From Halapricum hydrolyticum (GTDB lineage Archaea; Halobacteriota; Halobacteria; Halobacteriales; Haloarculaceae), in assembly GCF_025517535.1 (NCBI RefSeq), contig NZ_JAOPKC010000030.1, positions 1 through 28,138 on the forward strand: a stretch of 28,138 bases of DNA, in the 5' to 3' direction. The notes beneath the pieces are model-generated. The model had not been told where the DNA came from. It ran no database searches and worked only from the letters and a program-made list of their open reading frames with translations. Positions 21,814-28,138 of this stretch are shown here, piece after piece. How positions within the stretch are numbered: position 1 is the stretch's first letter; each line of letters starts with the position of its first letter. The position numbers and the translations under genes were made by a program.

Positions 21814-22109
21814 CGTTCTGTCTCTCCAACCGGTCGCTCCGGAAACTGCCCGTACAGCGAGTATAGCACTACGACCATCCCGAGGGCGACGAGGCTGGTC
21901 TGGATCGTCCCCGCGAGGAAGATAGAGAAGCCGACCACGTCGAAAAGGATCCCTTCGATGACCGATCCGACGCTGATAAACAGGAACCCGATCGCGACGT
22001 ATCGCATCGGCTCACTCCCGTAGTGTCTGTATCCCTGGTACGCTTTGACCGCAATTATCAGTCCGAGGCCGACCGTGACGAGTTTCGCGATGACGAGTTC
22101 GATGTGCAT
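21810..22109 (-). CDS. DUF7521-type small membrane protein
   Basis: A 99-residue protein with three hydrophobic segments: VIAKLVTVGLGLIIAVKAY, a second beginning MRYVAIGFLFISVGSVIEGI, and a third with IQTSLVALGMVVVLYSLY. A basic YQGYRHYG loop follows helix 1. Haloarchaea commonly carry one or two of these beside a winged-helix regulator, as here; the function is unknown. It starts 2 bp after the regulator's stop and ends where the broken sister gene begins, so the three form one operon. The family name is from memory of similar haloarchaeal operons. Confidence 0.75.
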   Translation of the reverse strand: MHIELVIAKLVTVGLGLIIAVKAYQGYRHYGSEPMRYVAIGFLFISVGSVIEGILFDVVGFSIFLAGTIQTSLVALGMVVVLYSLYGQFPERPVGETER

Positions 22110-22111
22110 GA

Positions 22112-22477
22112 TTACTGCTCCCTGATGTCGTTCCAGATGCGGGAGAACCGCTGGGCTGCATCTTCGCGCACGTGGACGCTGACGTCGATGGCCCCGTCGT
22201 CGATATCGACGCTGAGGTGATCGACGTTCGCCTCGTAGACGCTGTGGTGGCTGCCGTCCGGCTCGATCTGGGTTCGTTCGACGAGGAGACCCTGATCGAT
22301 CATGTCTTCGACGCGGCGATAGATCGTCGAAAGGGCAACGTCACACTCTTCGCTCAGCTCCTTGGCGGACATGGGTTCGCGGCTCGTGGCCGCCAGTATC
22401 TCTCGCACCCGTCGTTCGCCGAGGAGCGCCAGGAGGTCGTCCGAAGGCGCGTCGGTGGACACAGCTGTTCCTCGCAC
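22112..22477 (-). CDS. Winged helix-turn-helix (ArsR-like) transcription regulator
   Basis: A 121-residue protein. Residues about 15-75 form the winged helix: LLALLGERRVREILAAT, then the helix-turn-helix part with SAKELSEECDVALSTIYRRV, then the wing (GLLVERTQIEPDGSHHSVYE). The C-terminal half (VDHLSVDIDDGAIDVSV) is probably for dimer contact or sensing. No cysteine pair for metal binding is seen. It initiates with GTG at 22477, 25 bp from a TTTAAA box, so the message is probably leaderless. It controls, presumably, its own operon with the DUF7521 genes and possibly the divergent halocyanin-like gene. Confidence 0.85.
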   Translation of the reverse strand: MRGTAVSTDAPSDDLLALLGERRVREILAATSREPMSAKELSEECDVALSTIYRRVEDMIDQGLLVERTQIEPDGSHHSVYEANVDHLSVDIDDGAIDVSVHVREDAAQRFSRIWNDIREQ

Positions 22478-22499
22478 ACGGACGTACGTGGCGGTGGTA

Positions 22500-22505
22500 T
22501 TTAAA
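22500..22505. promoter_or_regulatory. Palindromic TATA box between regulator and halocyanin-like gene
   Basis: TTTAAA is symmetric and lies 23-28 bp before the GTG of the regulator (minus strand, leaderless). It also lies 85-90 bp before the ATG of the copper protein (plus strand, which has a leader with a ribosome binding site). One box may thus serve both directions, or only the regulator. Confidence 0.5.
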
Positions 22506-22577
22506 CGACCGACAGCCTTGCGTCGGGCGCAAAACAGCTTCTCGTCCTATGTGTACGGGGAACCAACGTCTCTCTGA

Positions 22578-22584
22578 GAGGTGA
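22578..22584 (+). promoter_or_regulatory. Shine-Dalgarno site that fixes the halocyanin-like start
   Basis: GAGGTGA is followed five bases later by ATG (22590). The GTG at 22581, also in frame, overlaps this site, so it is not the start. Confidence 0.65.
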
Positions 22585-22589
22585 CCACC

Positions 22590-23333
22590 ATGGAAACGAA
22601 CCGACTCACGCGCCGACGAGTACTCCAGGGGAGCGGTAGTCTGACACTCCTCGGACTGGCGGGATGTGACGCGCCGACCGGGCAACCGACCGACGAACCG
22701 GCCGGCGGTGAGGGTCACAGCGACGATCACGCGGGCCACGGTGATAGCCCCCACGGCCACGAGCAGGTCGGCGAGCCGAAAGCGACTCGGGAAGTACTCG
22801 TCAACACGGCCCGGAACGGCGACAACACCGAGTACCACTTCGATCCGCACGTCACGTGGGTCGATGTCGGTGGGACCGTCACGTGGACGCTCGAGAGCGG
22901 TAGCCACACCGCGACGGCCTACCACCCGGGGAACGACCAGCCGCGGCTCGTTCCTGAGGGGACGGACGCCTGGGACAGCGAGATGCTCTCGGAAGAAGGC
23001 GAGACGTTCGAACACACCTTCGAGACGGAGGGCGTCTACCACTACTACTGTGAGCCACACGAAACCTTCGGGATGCTGGCCACTGTCATCGTCGGGGATC
23101 CCGATCTCGACGAGCAGACTGCTCTTCAGCGTGTTCCCGAAGAGAAGCCCGAGGAGGTCCGTGGCAAACTCGAAGAACTCAACGAGATATGCCATTCGAT
23201 TCTCGATGGACCTCACGAAGAAGAGACGACCGAGCACGGCGACGAGGAACAAGAGCATCACGAGACGGAGACGGCCGAGCACGGCGACGAGGAAGAAAAA
23301 CACCACAGCAGTCAGACGACGACCACGAGTTGA
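22590..23333 (+). CDS. Halocyanin-like blue copper lipoprotein with His-rich tails
   Basis: A 247-residue exported copper protein. Residues 1-26 are a Tat signal (TRRRVLQG) with lipobox LAGC, so Cys26 is lipid-anchored on the outside. A His/Asp/Gly-rich linker (about 41-60) precedes a plastocyanin-type domain (about 67-170) with all four copper ligands: His106, Cys154, His157 and Met162. The C-terminal third is an acidic helix and then a tail with repeated EHGDEE and HH pairs, which is unusual and probably binds further metal. The ATG at 22590 has GAGGTGA five bases upstream. It may carry electrons, but beside a copper ATPase a copper-scavenging role is as likely. Confidence 0.88.
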   Translation: METNRLTRRRVLQGSGSLTLLGLAGCDAPTGQPTDEPAGGEGHSDDHAGHGDSPHGHEQVGEPKATREVLVNTARNGDNTEYHFDPHVTWVDVGGTVTWTLESGSHTATAYHPGNDQPRLVPEGTDAWDSEMLSEEGETFEHTFETEGVYHYYCEPHETFGMLATVIVGDPDLDEQTALQRVPEEKPEEVRGKLEELNEICHSILDGPHEEETTEHGDEEQEHHETETAEHGDEEEKHHSSQTTTTS

Positions 23334-23358
23334 ACAAGGAGCGTGACAGACAGGGTGT

Positions 23359-23679
23359 TCAAAACGCCGCGAAGACTTCACCTGACGTACTGTCAGGAAA
23401 CGTCTGAACAGTGACCGCCTCTTGTTTCTGCCCGCCCATCCCGGGTGACCCAGCCGGCATACCTGGGAGTGCGATCCCGTCGACCGACGGTGATTCCTCA
23501 GTGAGCCGAGACACTACCAGTAGCAGTGTTGTTTCCTAGATCGAATCCAGTACCGACCCGAGTCCGAACAACAGCGTTTGGGCACCAGTGAGGTATCCCG
23601 ATCTGTATGTCCAGTACACGATCAAGGGGATAGCGAACCCGGCCGTGATAGAGACACCGAGCACCGGTGTCTGCGTCAT
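23359..23679 (-). pseudogene. Small membrane protein gene downstream of the copper ATPase, interrupted by TAG
   Basis: ATG at 23679 overlaps the ATPase stop (ATGA), so it is coupled to it. The first 47 residues hold a membrane helix (VSITAGFAIPLIVYW) and the start of a second. TAG at 23536-23538 ends it. The same frame then stays open for 58 more codons to TGA at 23359 and reads naturally: ETTLLLVVSRLTEE completes the second helix, followed by a Gly/Met-rich stretch (LPGMPAGSPGMGG). Replacing TAG by TGG would give LDSIWETTLLLVV, so a single G-to-A change may have broken a 106-residue gene. Alternatively the 47-residue product is functional. Confidence 0.55.
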
Positions 23680-25973
23680 TCTGAAGCAGGTCGTCCGGGA
23701 ATCGAGAGGTCGATGCCGCCCAGCCGGCGGGCGTTGATCGCGACGATGATCGTCGAGAGCGACATGAAGACGGCGCCGACGGCAGGTGAGAGCAGGATCC
23801 CGAGCGGTGCGAGCACGCCAGCTGCCAGCGGGAGGGCGAAGACGTTGTAGCCGCTCGCCCAGACGAGGTTCTCCTGCATCTTCCGGTAGCTGGCCGTCGA
23901 GAGTCTGATCAGTCGGACCACGTCCAGCGGGTTGTTCTCGACGAGGATGATATCGCCGGATTCGATCGCGACGTCGGTCCCGCTGCCGATGGCGATGCCG
24001 ACGTCGGCCCGCGTCAGTGCGGGCGCGTCGTTGACGCCGTCGCCGACCATCGCGACCAGCTTCCCCTCCTGCTGGAGTTGTGTGACTTTGGTGTCTTTCT
24101 CCTCTGGGAGGACTTCCGCGAAGTACTGGTCGATCCCGAGGTCCTCGGCGACTGCTCGGGCGACGTCTTCGGAGTCGCCGGTCAACATTGCGACCTCGAT
24201 GCCCATCTCGTGGAGTGTGTCGATCGTCTGGCGGCTCTCCTCGCGGATCATGTCTGCGAGCGCGAACGCCGCGACGACCTCAGACTCGTCCCGGACGAGG
24301 TAGACGACGGTCTGGGCGTTCGAACCGGCCTCCTCGGCGAAGTCGGTGATCTCCTCGGGTCGTTCAACGCCGAGTTTCTCGAGCAGGTTCGGCCCACCGA
24401 GGTGAATCGTCTCTCCCGAAACGGCGGCTTTCACGCCGAGGCCGCGGAGATTCTCGAAGTCCGAGACGCTGGCTCGCTGGACGTCACGTTCTTCGGCGGC
24501 CTCCCGGATCGCGCGGGCAATCATGTGTTCGGAGTCGCCTTCGACGCCGGCGGCCACTTCGAGTGCACGCTGCTCGTTCCAGTCGCCGGCCGTCTCCACG
24601 CTGACGACGCCCTGCTCGCCCCTGGTCAGCGTGCCCGTCTTGTCGAACATCACGGTGTCGAGGTTTCGGGCCTCTTCCATGGCGATCCGGTCGCGGACGA
24701 GCATCCCGTTCTTGGCGGCGGTCGAAGTATTGATGGCGACGACCAGCGGGACGGCCAGCCCGAGCGCGTGGGGACAGGCGATGACCAGCACCGTCACGAC
24801 CCGTTCCAGGACGACGACCTCGAATCCTTTCAGGAGGACCCACGCGATGGCCGTGACCGCGGCGACGGCGAGCGCGACGTAAAACAGCCAGCCGGCGGCC
24901 CGATCGGCGAGCAACTGCGTTCGGGACTTGGACTGCTGGGCCTCCTCGATAAGGCGCATGATGCCCGCAAGCGCCGTCTCCTCGCCGGTTTTACTCACTT
25001 CGACGCGCAGGCTCCCATCCTGGTTGACCGTACCGGCGACGACCTCCGAACCGGGTTCCTTCTCGACGGGTCGGGACTCGCCCGTGATCATCGACTCGTC
25101 CACGCTCGACTCGCCGTCGACGACATCGCCGTCGGCCGGTACGCTCGCTCCCGGGCGGACGAGGACGACGTCGCCCTCGGCGAGTTCGGAAACGGGGACT
25201 TCCTCCGTATCACCGCTCTCGGTGACACGTTCCGCGGTGTCGGGCATGAGTTGCGCCAGTTGGTCGAGCGCGCCCGAGGCTTGCCGGACCGAGCGCATCT
25301 CCATCCAGTGACCCAGTAACATGATGTCGATCAGCGTCACGAGCTCCCAGAAGAACGGGGTCGTCCCTTCGAGGAACAGACTGGCGATGGAGTAGACGAA
25401 CGCGACGGTAATCGCCAGCGAGATGAGCATCATCATCCCGGGCTCGCGATTGTTCAGTTCCGACCGGGCCATCGAGAGGAACGGCACGCCACCGTACGCG
25501 AAGACGATCACTGAGAGGACGGGTACAATCCAGACGCTCCCCGGGAACGTCGGTGCCGTGTAGCCGACGACCTCCTGAATGAATTCGCTGAAGAAGAGAA
25601 CCGGGACCGAGAGGACGAGGGACACCCAGAACCGGCGACGGAACATCTGTTCGTGACCGGAGTGGTCCGCGTGGCCACCGTGTTCGTCGTGGCCTCTGTG
25701 GCTGCCGCGGTCGTGTGACCCGTGCTCGCCGTGTCCGTCTCCGTCGCCATCACCGGGTCGGCCGTGGCGGTCGTGTGCGTGCTCGCCTCCGTGACCGTGT
25801 GATTCTTGCTCGGAACCGTGCTCGTGATGCGTGTGCTCGGCTCCGGTGGCGGCCTCGGTCTCGGTCTGGAGCTGGCAGATACGACAGCACTCACACCGGC
25901 CGCTCGTCTGTGGCGGGGCACGCCGCCTCGGTTCTCGCGTCGTCGTCTCGCCGTGGTCCGGGTGGTCTTCCAT
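23676..25973 (-). CDS. copB: Copper-exporting P-type ATPase, CopB type (CPH motif)
   Basis: A 765-residue P1B-type ATPase. The cytoplasmic N-terminus (1-110) has a Cys cluster (CECCRIC, 27-33) followed by a very His/Asp/Gly-rich stretch in place of HMA domains. Then come the membrane helices, the actuator motif TGES (297-300), CPH in the transport helix (400-402), the phosphorylation site DKTGT (444-448) and the hinge GDGVNDAPAL. The CPH motif with a His-rich N-terminus marks the CopB/P1B-3 subclass, which moves copper out of the cell. I start at the ATG of MEDHPDHGE, preceded by GAGG; an in-frame ATG 33 bp upstream is less likely. Its stop overlaps the small membrane ORF. The HMA chaperone is encoded upstream. 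Confidence 0.93.
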   Translation of the reverse strand: MEDHPDHGETTTREPRRRAPPQTSGRCECCRICQLQTETEAATGAEHTHHEHGSEQESHGHGGEHAHDRHGRPGDGDGDGHGEHGSHDRGSHRGHDEHGGHADHSGHEQMFRRRFWVSLVLSVPVLFFSEFIQEVVGYTAPTFPGSVWIVPVLSVIVFAYGGVPFLSMARSELNNREPGMMMLISLAITVAFVYSIASLFLEGTTPFFWELVTLIDIMLLGHWMEMRSVRQASGALDQLAQLMPDTAERVTESGDTEEVPVSELAEGDVVLVRPGASVPADGDVVDGESSVDESMITGESRPVEKEPGSEVVAGTVNQDGSLRVEVSKTGEETALAGIMRLIEEAQQSKSRTQLLADRAAGWLFYVALAVAAVTAIAWVLLKGFEVVVLERVVTVLVIACPHALGLAVPLVVAINTSTAAKNGMLVRDRIAMEEARNLDTVMFDKTGTLTRGEQGVVSVETAGDWNEQRALEVAAGVEGDSEHMIARAIREAAEERDVQRASVSDFENLRGLGVKAAVSGETIHLGGPNLLEKLGVERPEEITDFAEEAGSNAQTVVYLVRDESEVVAAFALADMIREESRQTIDTLHEMGIEVAMLTGDSEDVARAVAEDLGIDQYFAEVLPEEKDTKVTQLQQEGKLVAMVGDGVNDAPALTRADVGIAIGSGTDVAIESGDIILVENNPLDVVRLIRLSTASYRKMQENLVWASGYNVFALPLAAGVLAPLGILLSPAVGAVFMSLSTIIVAINARRLGGIDLSIPGRPASE

Positions 25974-26090
25974 AGATTGCCTCGTTGTCTTGCTCGCCGT
26001 ATCCACCCACGGCCACTGACCGACCGGGGAAGAACTGCGAAGCGTTCTGTGTCTGTCTGTCTGTCGATCACACAGTTTCGACAGGCACTG

Positions 26091-26288
26091 TCAGGCCGTC
26101 GCCGTATAGCCAGCGTCTTCGACAGCCTGGGCCGGTGCCGGAACGTCGGCGTCGCCAGCGGCGCTCGCCTGCCCGGACTCGTGGTCGGCACTCGCGTCCG
26201 TCACGCCGCTGACGTCGCAGAGTGCTTCCTCGACGGTCTGCTCGCAGTGCCCGCAGGACATCCCCTCGACGGTGAGTGTCGTCGTCAT
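26091..26288 (-). CDS. copZ: Copper chaperone with heavy-metal-associated (HMA) domain
   Basis: A 65-residue HMA protein with the metal-binding loop MSCGHC (residues 10-15). The fold elements follow normally: TTTLTVEGMSCGHCEQTVEEAL, GVTDASADHESGQASA as the central strands, and AVEDAGYTATA as the last strand. It should carry Cu(I) in the cytosol to the CopB ATPase, encoded 117 bp downstream in the same direction. It is one of the shorter chaperones but complete. The ATG at 26288 lies 25 bp from an AT-rich box embedded in a perfect inverted repeat, so it is probably leaderless and regulated at that site. Confidence 0.92.
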   Translation of the reverse strand: MTTTLTVEGMSCGHCEQTVEEALCDVSGVTDASADHESGQASAAGDADVPAPAQAVEDAGYTATA

Positions 26289-26305
26289 ACAACACTACCT
26301 ACGCT

Positions 26306-26320
26306 CGCATATCTTATGCG
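26306..26320. promoter_or_regulatory. Inverted repeat over the TATA box of the copper chaperone
   Basis: CGCATA-TCT-TATGCG is a perfect 6-3-6 palindrome. On the minus strand its centre, ATAAGATAT, is in the TATA position 25 bp before the ATG at 26288. A protein bound here would block transcription, so this is a good candidate operator for a copper-responsive repressor. No other copy was noticed in the window. Confidence 0.55.
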
Positions 26321-26464
26321 AATTTCCCCTTCGATAACGGGAGATCCGGGAGCCGCGATCTTTCGAATTGAAAGCCGGCCAGTAAATCTTTCATCGGGGC
26401 GTCGTCGTATCCTCGTTTTCGCGGTCGCCGAGATCCCCGTATGCGCGTTCCCGATCTCAGGGAA

Positions 26465-27223
26465 TCACCCACGGTGGAGTCGCGTCTCGCGGTAGTAGAC
26501 GGAGACCGTGCAGGCGGCGACGAGTGCGAGATAGACGACACTCCACCCGAGTGACGCGGCCGTATCGACGCCGGAAGTGAGTCCGGTATCGACCATCACC
26601 CGGACGGGGTGGTAGCCGGGGAAGAGTTTCATCCACCAGTCGGGCGAAGATTGGACGAACAGCGGGTCCTGGAAGAGGCCGATGTCGAGCATCGGGAGGA
26701 TCAGCATGAGCCACATCCCGGCCAACCGGTTGACCGCAGCCCCGACGAGCATCCCGACGAGGCCGTAGGTCATCGAGAGAACGAGCATCGCGGCCATGAA
26801 CCACCAGAGGTGCTCCGGCCAGAAGTCCGCGAGCATGACGGCGACGGAGGCCGTCGTGACGACGACCGTCAGCGTGGCGAGAACGCCGAACCGGGCGGCG
26901 ATCACTTGCCGTGCGTGGTAGCCGACGACCGCCAGCCGGCCGTCCGTCCCCCTGGCTTCTCGCATCAGGAACAGGCCGGCGAGTCCCGCGATGAGCGCGC
27001 TCGTGATCGGGGTCATGATGACGCCGTGGACGTCCGGCATCGCCCGCGGAACCGTCGCCACTTCGCCATCGACCAGCGTCCGGACCGGCATCCGGACATC
27101 CTGAGTCACTGCGAACGCGAGCGTGATGAACGCAAAGGGGAGGACGACCAGAAGCGCGAGGAGGACGTAGCTGCGGGTCTGCTCCCGGAGCCCGATCGAG
27201 AACGCGGTTGTGGTTCGGCTCAC
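26465..27223 (-). CDS. ABC-2 type transporter permease (second gene)
   Basis: A 252-residue membrane protein with six helices: LLALLVVLPFAFITLAFAV at about 20-38, GVIMTPITSALIAGLAGLFL, TLTVVVTTASVAVMLADF, MAAMLVLSMTYGLVGMLVGA, LMLILPMLDIG, and the last near VYLALVAACTVSVYY. The large first outside loop and the central LGL..R.G segment are typical of ABC-2 permeases. The start at 27223 gives GTGA overlap with the preceding permease stop; a GTG at 27232 is the alternative. It should pair with the other permease and an ATPase to export an unknown substrate. A copper role is possible only by neighbourhood. Confidence 0.8.
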   Translation of the reverse strand: MSRTTTAFSIGLREQTRSYVLLALLVVLPFAFITLAFAVTQDVRMPVRTLVDGEVATVPRAMPDVHGVIMTPITSALIAGLAGLFLMREARGTDGRLAVVGYHARQVIAARFGVLATLTVVVTTASVAVMLADFWPEHLWWFMAAMLVLSMTYGLVGMLVGAAVNRLAGMWLMLILPMLDIGLFQDPLFVQSSPDWWMKLFPGYHPVRVMVDTGLTSGVDTAASLGWSVVYLALVAACTVSVYYRETRLHRG

Positions 27224-27957
27224 ACCGACCACCCCCCTGCCGTCCGCATCGTCCGGCCGAAGATCACCGTCACAGCAACGAGCAACACGAGGACGTACCC
27301 GCCGACGAACAGGAGGTCACCCGTCGCGAACGTGCCGTCGAAGACTGCCGACTGGAGGAGTTGTTTGGGGTGATACAGCGGGAAGTACTGCACGAAGTCG
27401 GGGACGTCGGCTGCCAGCGGACTATCGCCGCTGAGGAAAGCGTCCATCATCGCCAGAAACACCACGACAAGCGACCCTTCGAACAGTCGCGGCATGACCG
27501 CGCCCACGAGCGCGCCGATAAATGCGTAGACGAGTCCAGCGAGCGCGAGGAATCCGAACGCGGCGACCGGCGCGTCCGGCTCGAGGGTCAGCCGGAGGAT
27601 GCCGTAGTTCACGCCTGCGACGACGACCGTCACGGTCGTGAGCGTGGCCAGACGCGTCGCGAGCAACACGCGAGGTGGATAGCCCGTCCGGACGAGCCGC
27701 TGGTCTGCGTCCCGGGCGTCGATCATCTGGACTAGTCCCATGAGCCCAGCGATGATGGCGACGCCGAAGACCCCTCCCAGAAGCCGCCCCAGATCAATCG
27801 GGATCGCTTCGACTGTCGGCATCGACGGCAGTCCCGCCATCGCTTGCCCCCACCCTTCGATGACGACCAGGGGGAGCGCGATTGCCAGCACGACATTCAA
27901 TGGCGTTCGGAGGAACGTCCGGACGTTCGACTGAACGCCCACGGCGAACCTACGCAT
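27220..27957 (-). CDS. ABC-2 type transporter permease (first gene)
   Basis: A 245-residue protein of the same build and about the same length as its neighbour, with the pattern IDARDADQRLVRTGYPPRVLLATR matching REARGTDGRLAVVGYHARQVIAAR in the partner. The two are therefore ancient paralogues that probably form a heterodimer. Six hydrophobic segments begin with VVLAIALPLVVIEGWG. Its ATG lies inside the end of the upstream frame (8-bp overlap) and its stop overlaps the next permease, so three genes are translated as a unit. Substrate unknown. Confidence 0.8.
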   Translation of the reverse strand: MRRFAVGVQSNVRTFLRTPLNVVLAIALPLVVIEGWGQAMAGLPSMPTVEAIPIDLGRLLGGVFGVAIIAGLMGLVQMIDARDADQRLVRTGYPPRVLLATRLATLTTVTVVVAGVNYGILRLTLEPDAPVAAFGFLALAGLVYAFIGALVGAVMPRLFEGSLVVVFLAMMDAFLSGDSPLAADVPDFVQYFPLYHPKQLLQSAVFDGTFATGDLLFVGGYVLVLLVAVTVIFGRTMRTAGGWSV

Positions 27958-28138
27958 CGGACATTCCCTCCCGGGACTGCTGGCCTTCGTTCTCGGCCCC
28001 TTCGTCGGTCACGTCGTAGACACTCCCGTCCCGAACTTCGTACTCAGCTTTGCACGTTGAAGTAGGAGCGTGACGTAGGCGGTAGCAAGGACAGATGATG
28101 CCGATTACGGACTTTCTGTCGTGCACGCGCGTGTTCGA
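27950..28138 (-). CDS. C-terminal end of an upstream gene, probably the ABC ATPase (partial, possibly disrupted)
   Basis: The last codons read AEYEVRDGSVYDVTDEGAEN to the end MSDA, a fitting end of an ABC transporter ATP-binding subunit (xYExRDGxV is common there), and the stop overlaps the permease start. Third positions are GC-rich only from about 28040 downwards. Between 28050 and the window edge the frame is open but the codons look random (ICPCYRLRHAPTSTC), and no ABC signature is seen. An insertion or frameshift near 28045-28060 is possible. The gene continues beyond the window. Confidence 0.5.
   Translation of the reverse strand, partial: SNTRVHDRKSVIGIICPCYRLRHAPTSTCKAEYEVRDGSVYDVTDEGAENEGQQSREGMSDA

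Noticed and set aside
22581..22583. GTG as start of the halocyanin-like gene
   Set aside because: It lies inside the GAGGTGA ribosome binding site; ATG at 22590 has ideal spacing.
24078..25319. 413-residue plus-strand open frame
   Set aside because: Antisense of the CopB ATPase.
26047..26065. TGTC tandem repeat
   Set aside because: Four short units in an untranslated gap; too small to mean more than slippage.
1..28138. CRISPR array or defence operon
   Set aside because: No regularly spaced repeats of suitable length and no cas, toxin-antitoxin or restriction genes were found.

Overview
The window reads as chromosomal DNA of a halophilic archaeon (Halobacteria). The proteins are very acidic and the third codon positions GC-rich. 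The gene order ACT protein - homoserine dehydrogenase - EF-1alpha - S10 - tRNA is archaeal, and archaeal LonB, NadM and HMG-CoA reductase are present. Several starts look leaderless, with a TATA box about 25 nt upstream. I cannot name the species from sequence alone.

Layout. Bases 1-679 hold no convincing gene but many short repeats: a 24-bp direct repeat resembling a tRNA T-arm, nested hairpins, and a possible IS200/IS605 end. They lie beside tRNA-Ala(CGC) at 680-751. Then come S10 and EF-1alpha on the minus strand, followed by two copies of an ACT/homoserine dehydrogenase pair (2560-4043 and 4903-6383). These copies are separated by an opposite-strand membrane protein gene. Next are a LssY-like membrane protein, an AarF/UbiB kinase, a mini zinc ribbon, HMG-CoA reductase, a DUF4260 protein carrying an in-frame palindromic insertion, an MGMT-like protein lacking the catalytic Cys, a CPBP protease and LonB. 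Plus-strand genes follow for NadM and SAM hydrolase, then small membrane proteins (DoxX-like, DUF998), a minus-strand GH3 glycosidase, and a winged-helix regulator with two DUF7521 membrane proteins, one of them broken. The last part is a copper module: a halocyanin-like lipoprotein, a CopB-type ATPase, an HMA chaperone, and a small membrane ORF with an in-frame TAG. Two ABC-2 permeases and a partial upstream ORF end the window.

How the genes fit together. The ACT/hom operons belong to the aspartate-derived Thr/Met branch. HMG-CoA reductase feeds isoprenoid lipid synthesis. LonB plus CPBP is a membrane-proteolysis operon. NadM and SAM hydrolase form an adenosine-nucleotide pair. The copper genes form a bind-deliver-export set with His-rich tails on two members.

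Most interesting points: (i) an 80-bp palindromic element present twice, once inserted in frame in a coding gene and once between convergent genes, with compensatory arm changes and openness in the same reading frame; (ii) an 11-codon upstream ORF kept in both hom/ACT copies while the flanking DNA diverged; (iii) two small membrane genes that look freshly inactivated by single-base changes; (iv) a perfect inverted repeat over the TATA box of the copper chaperone.
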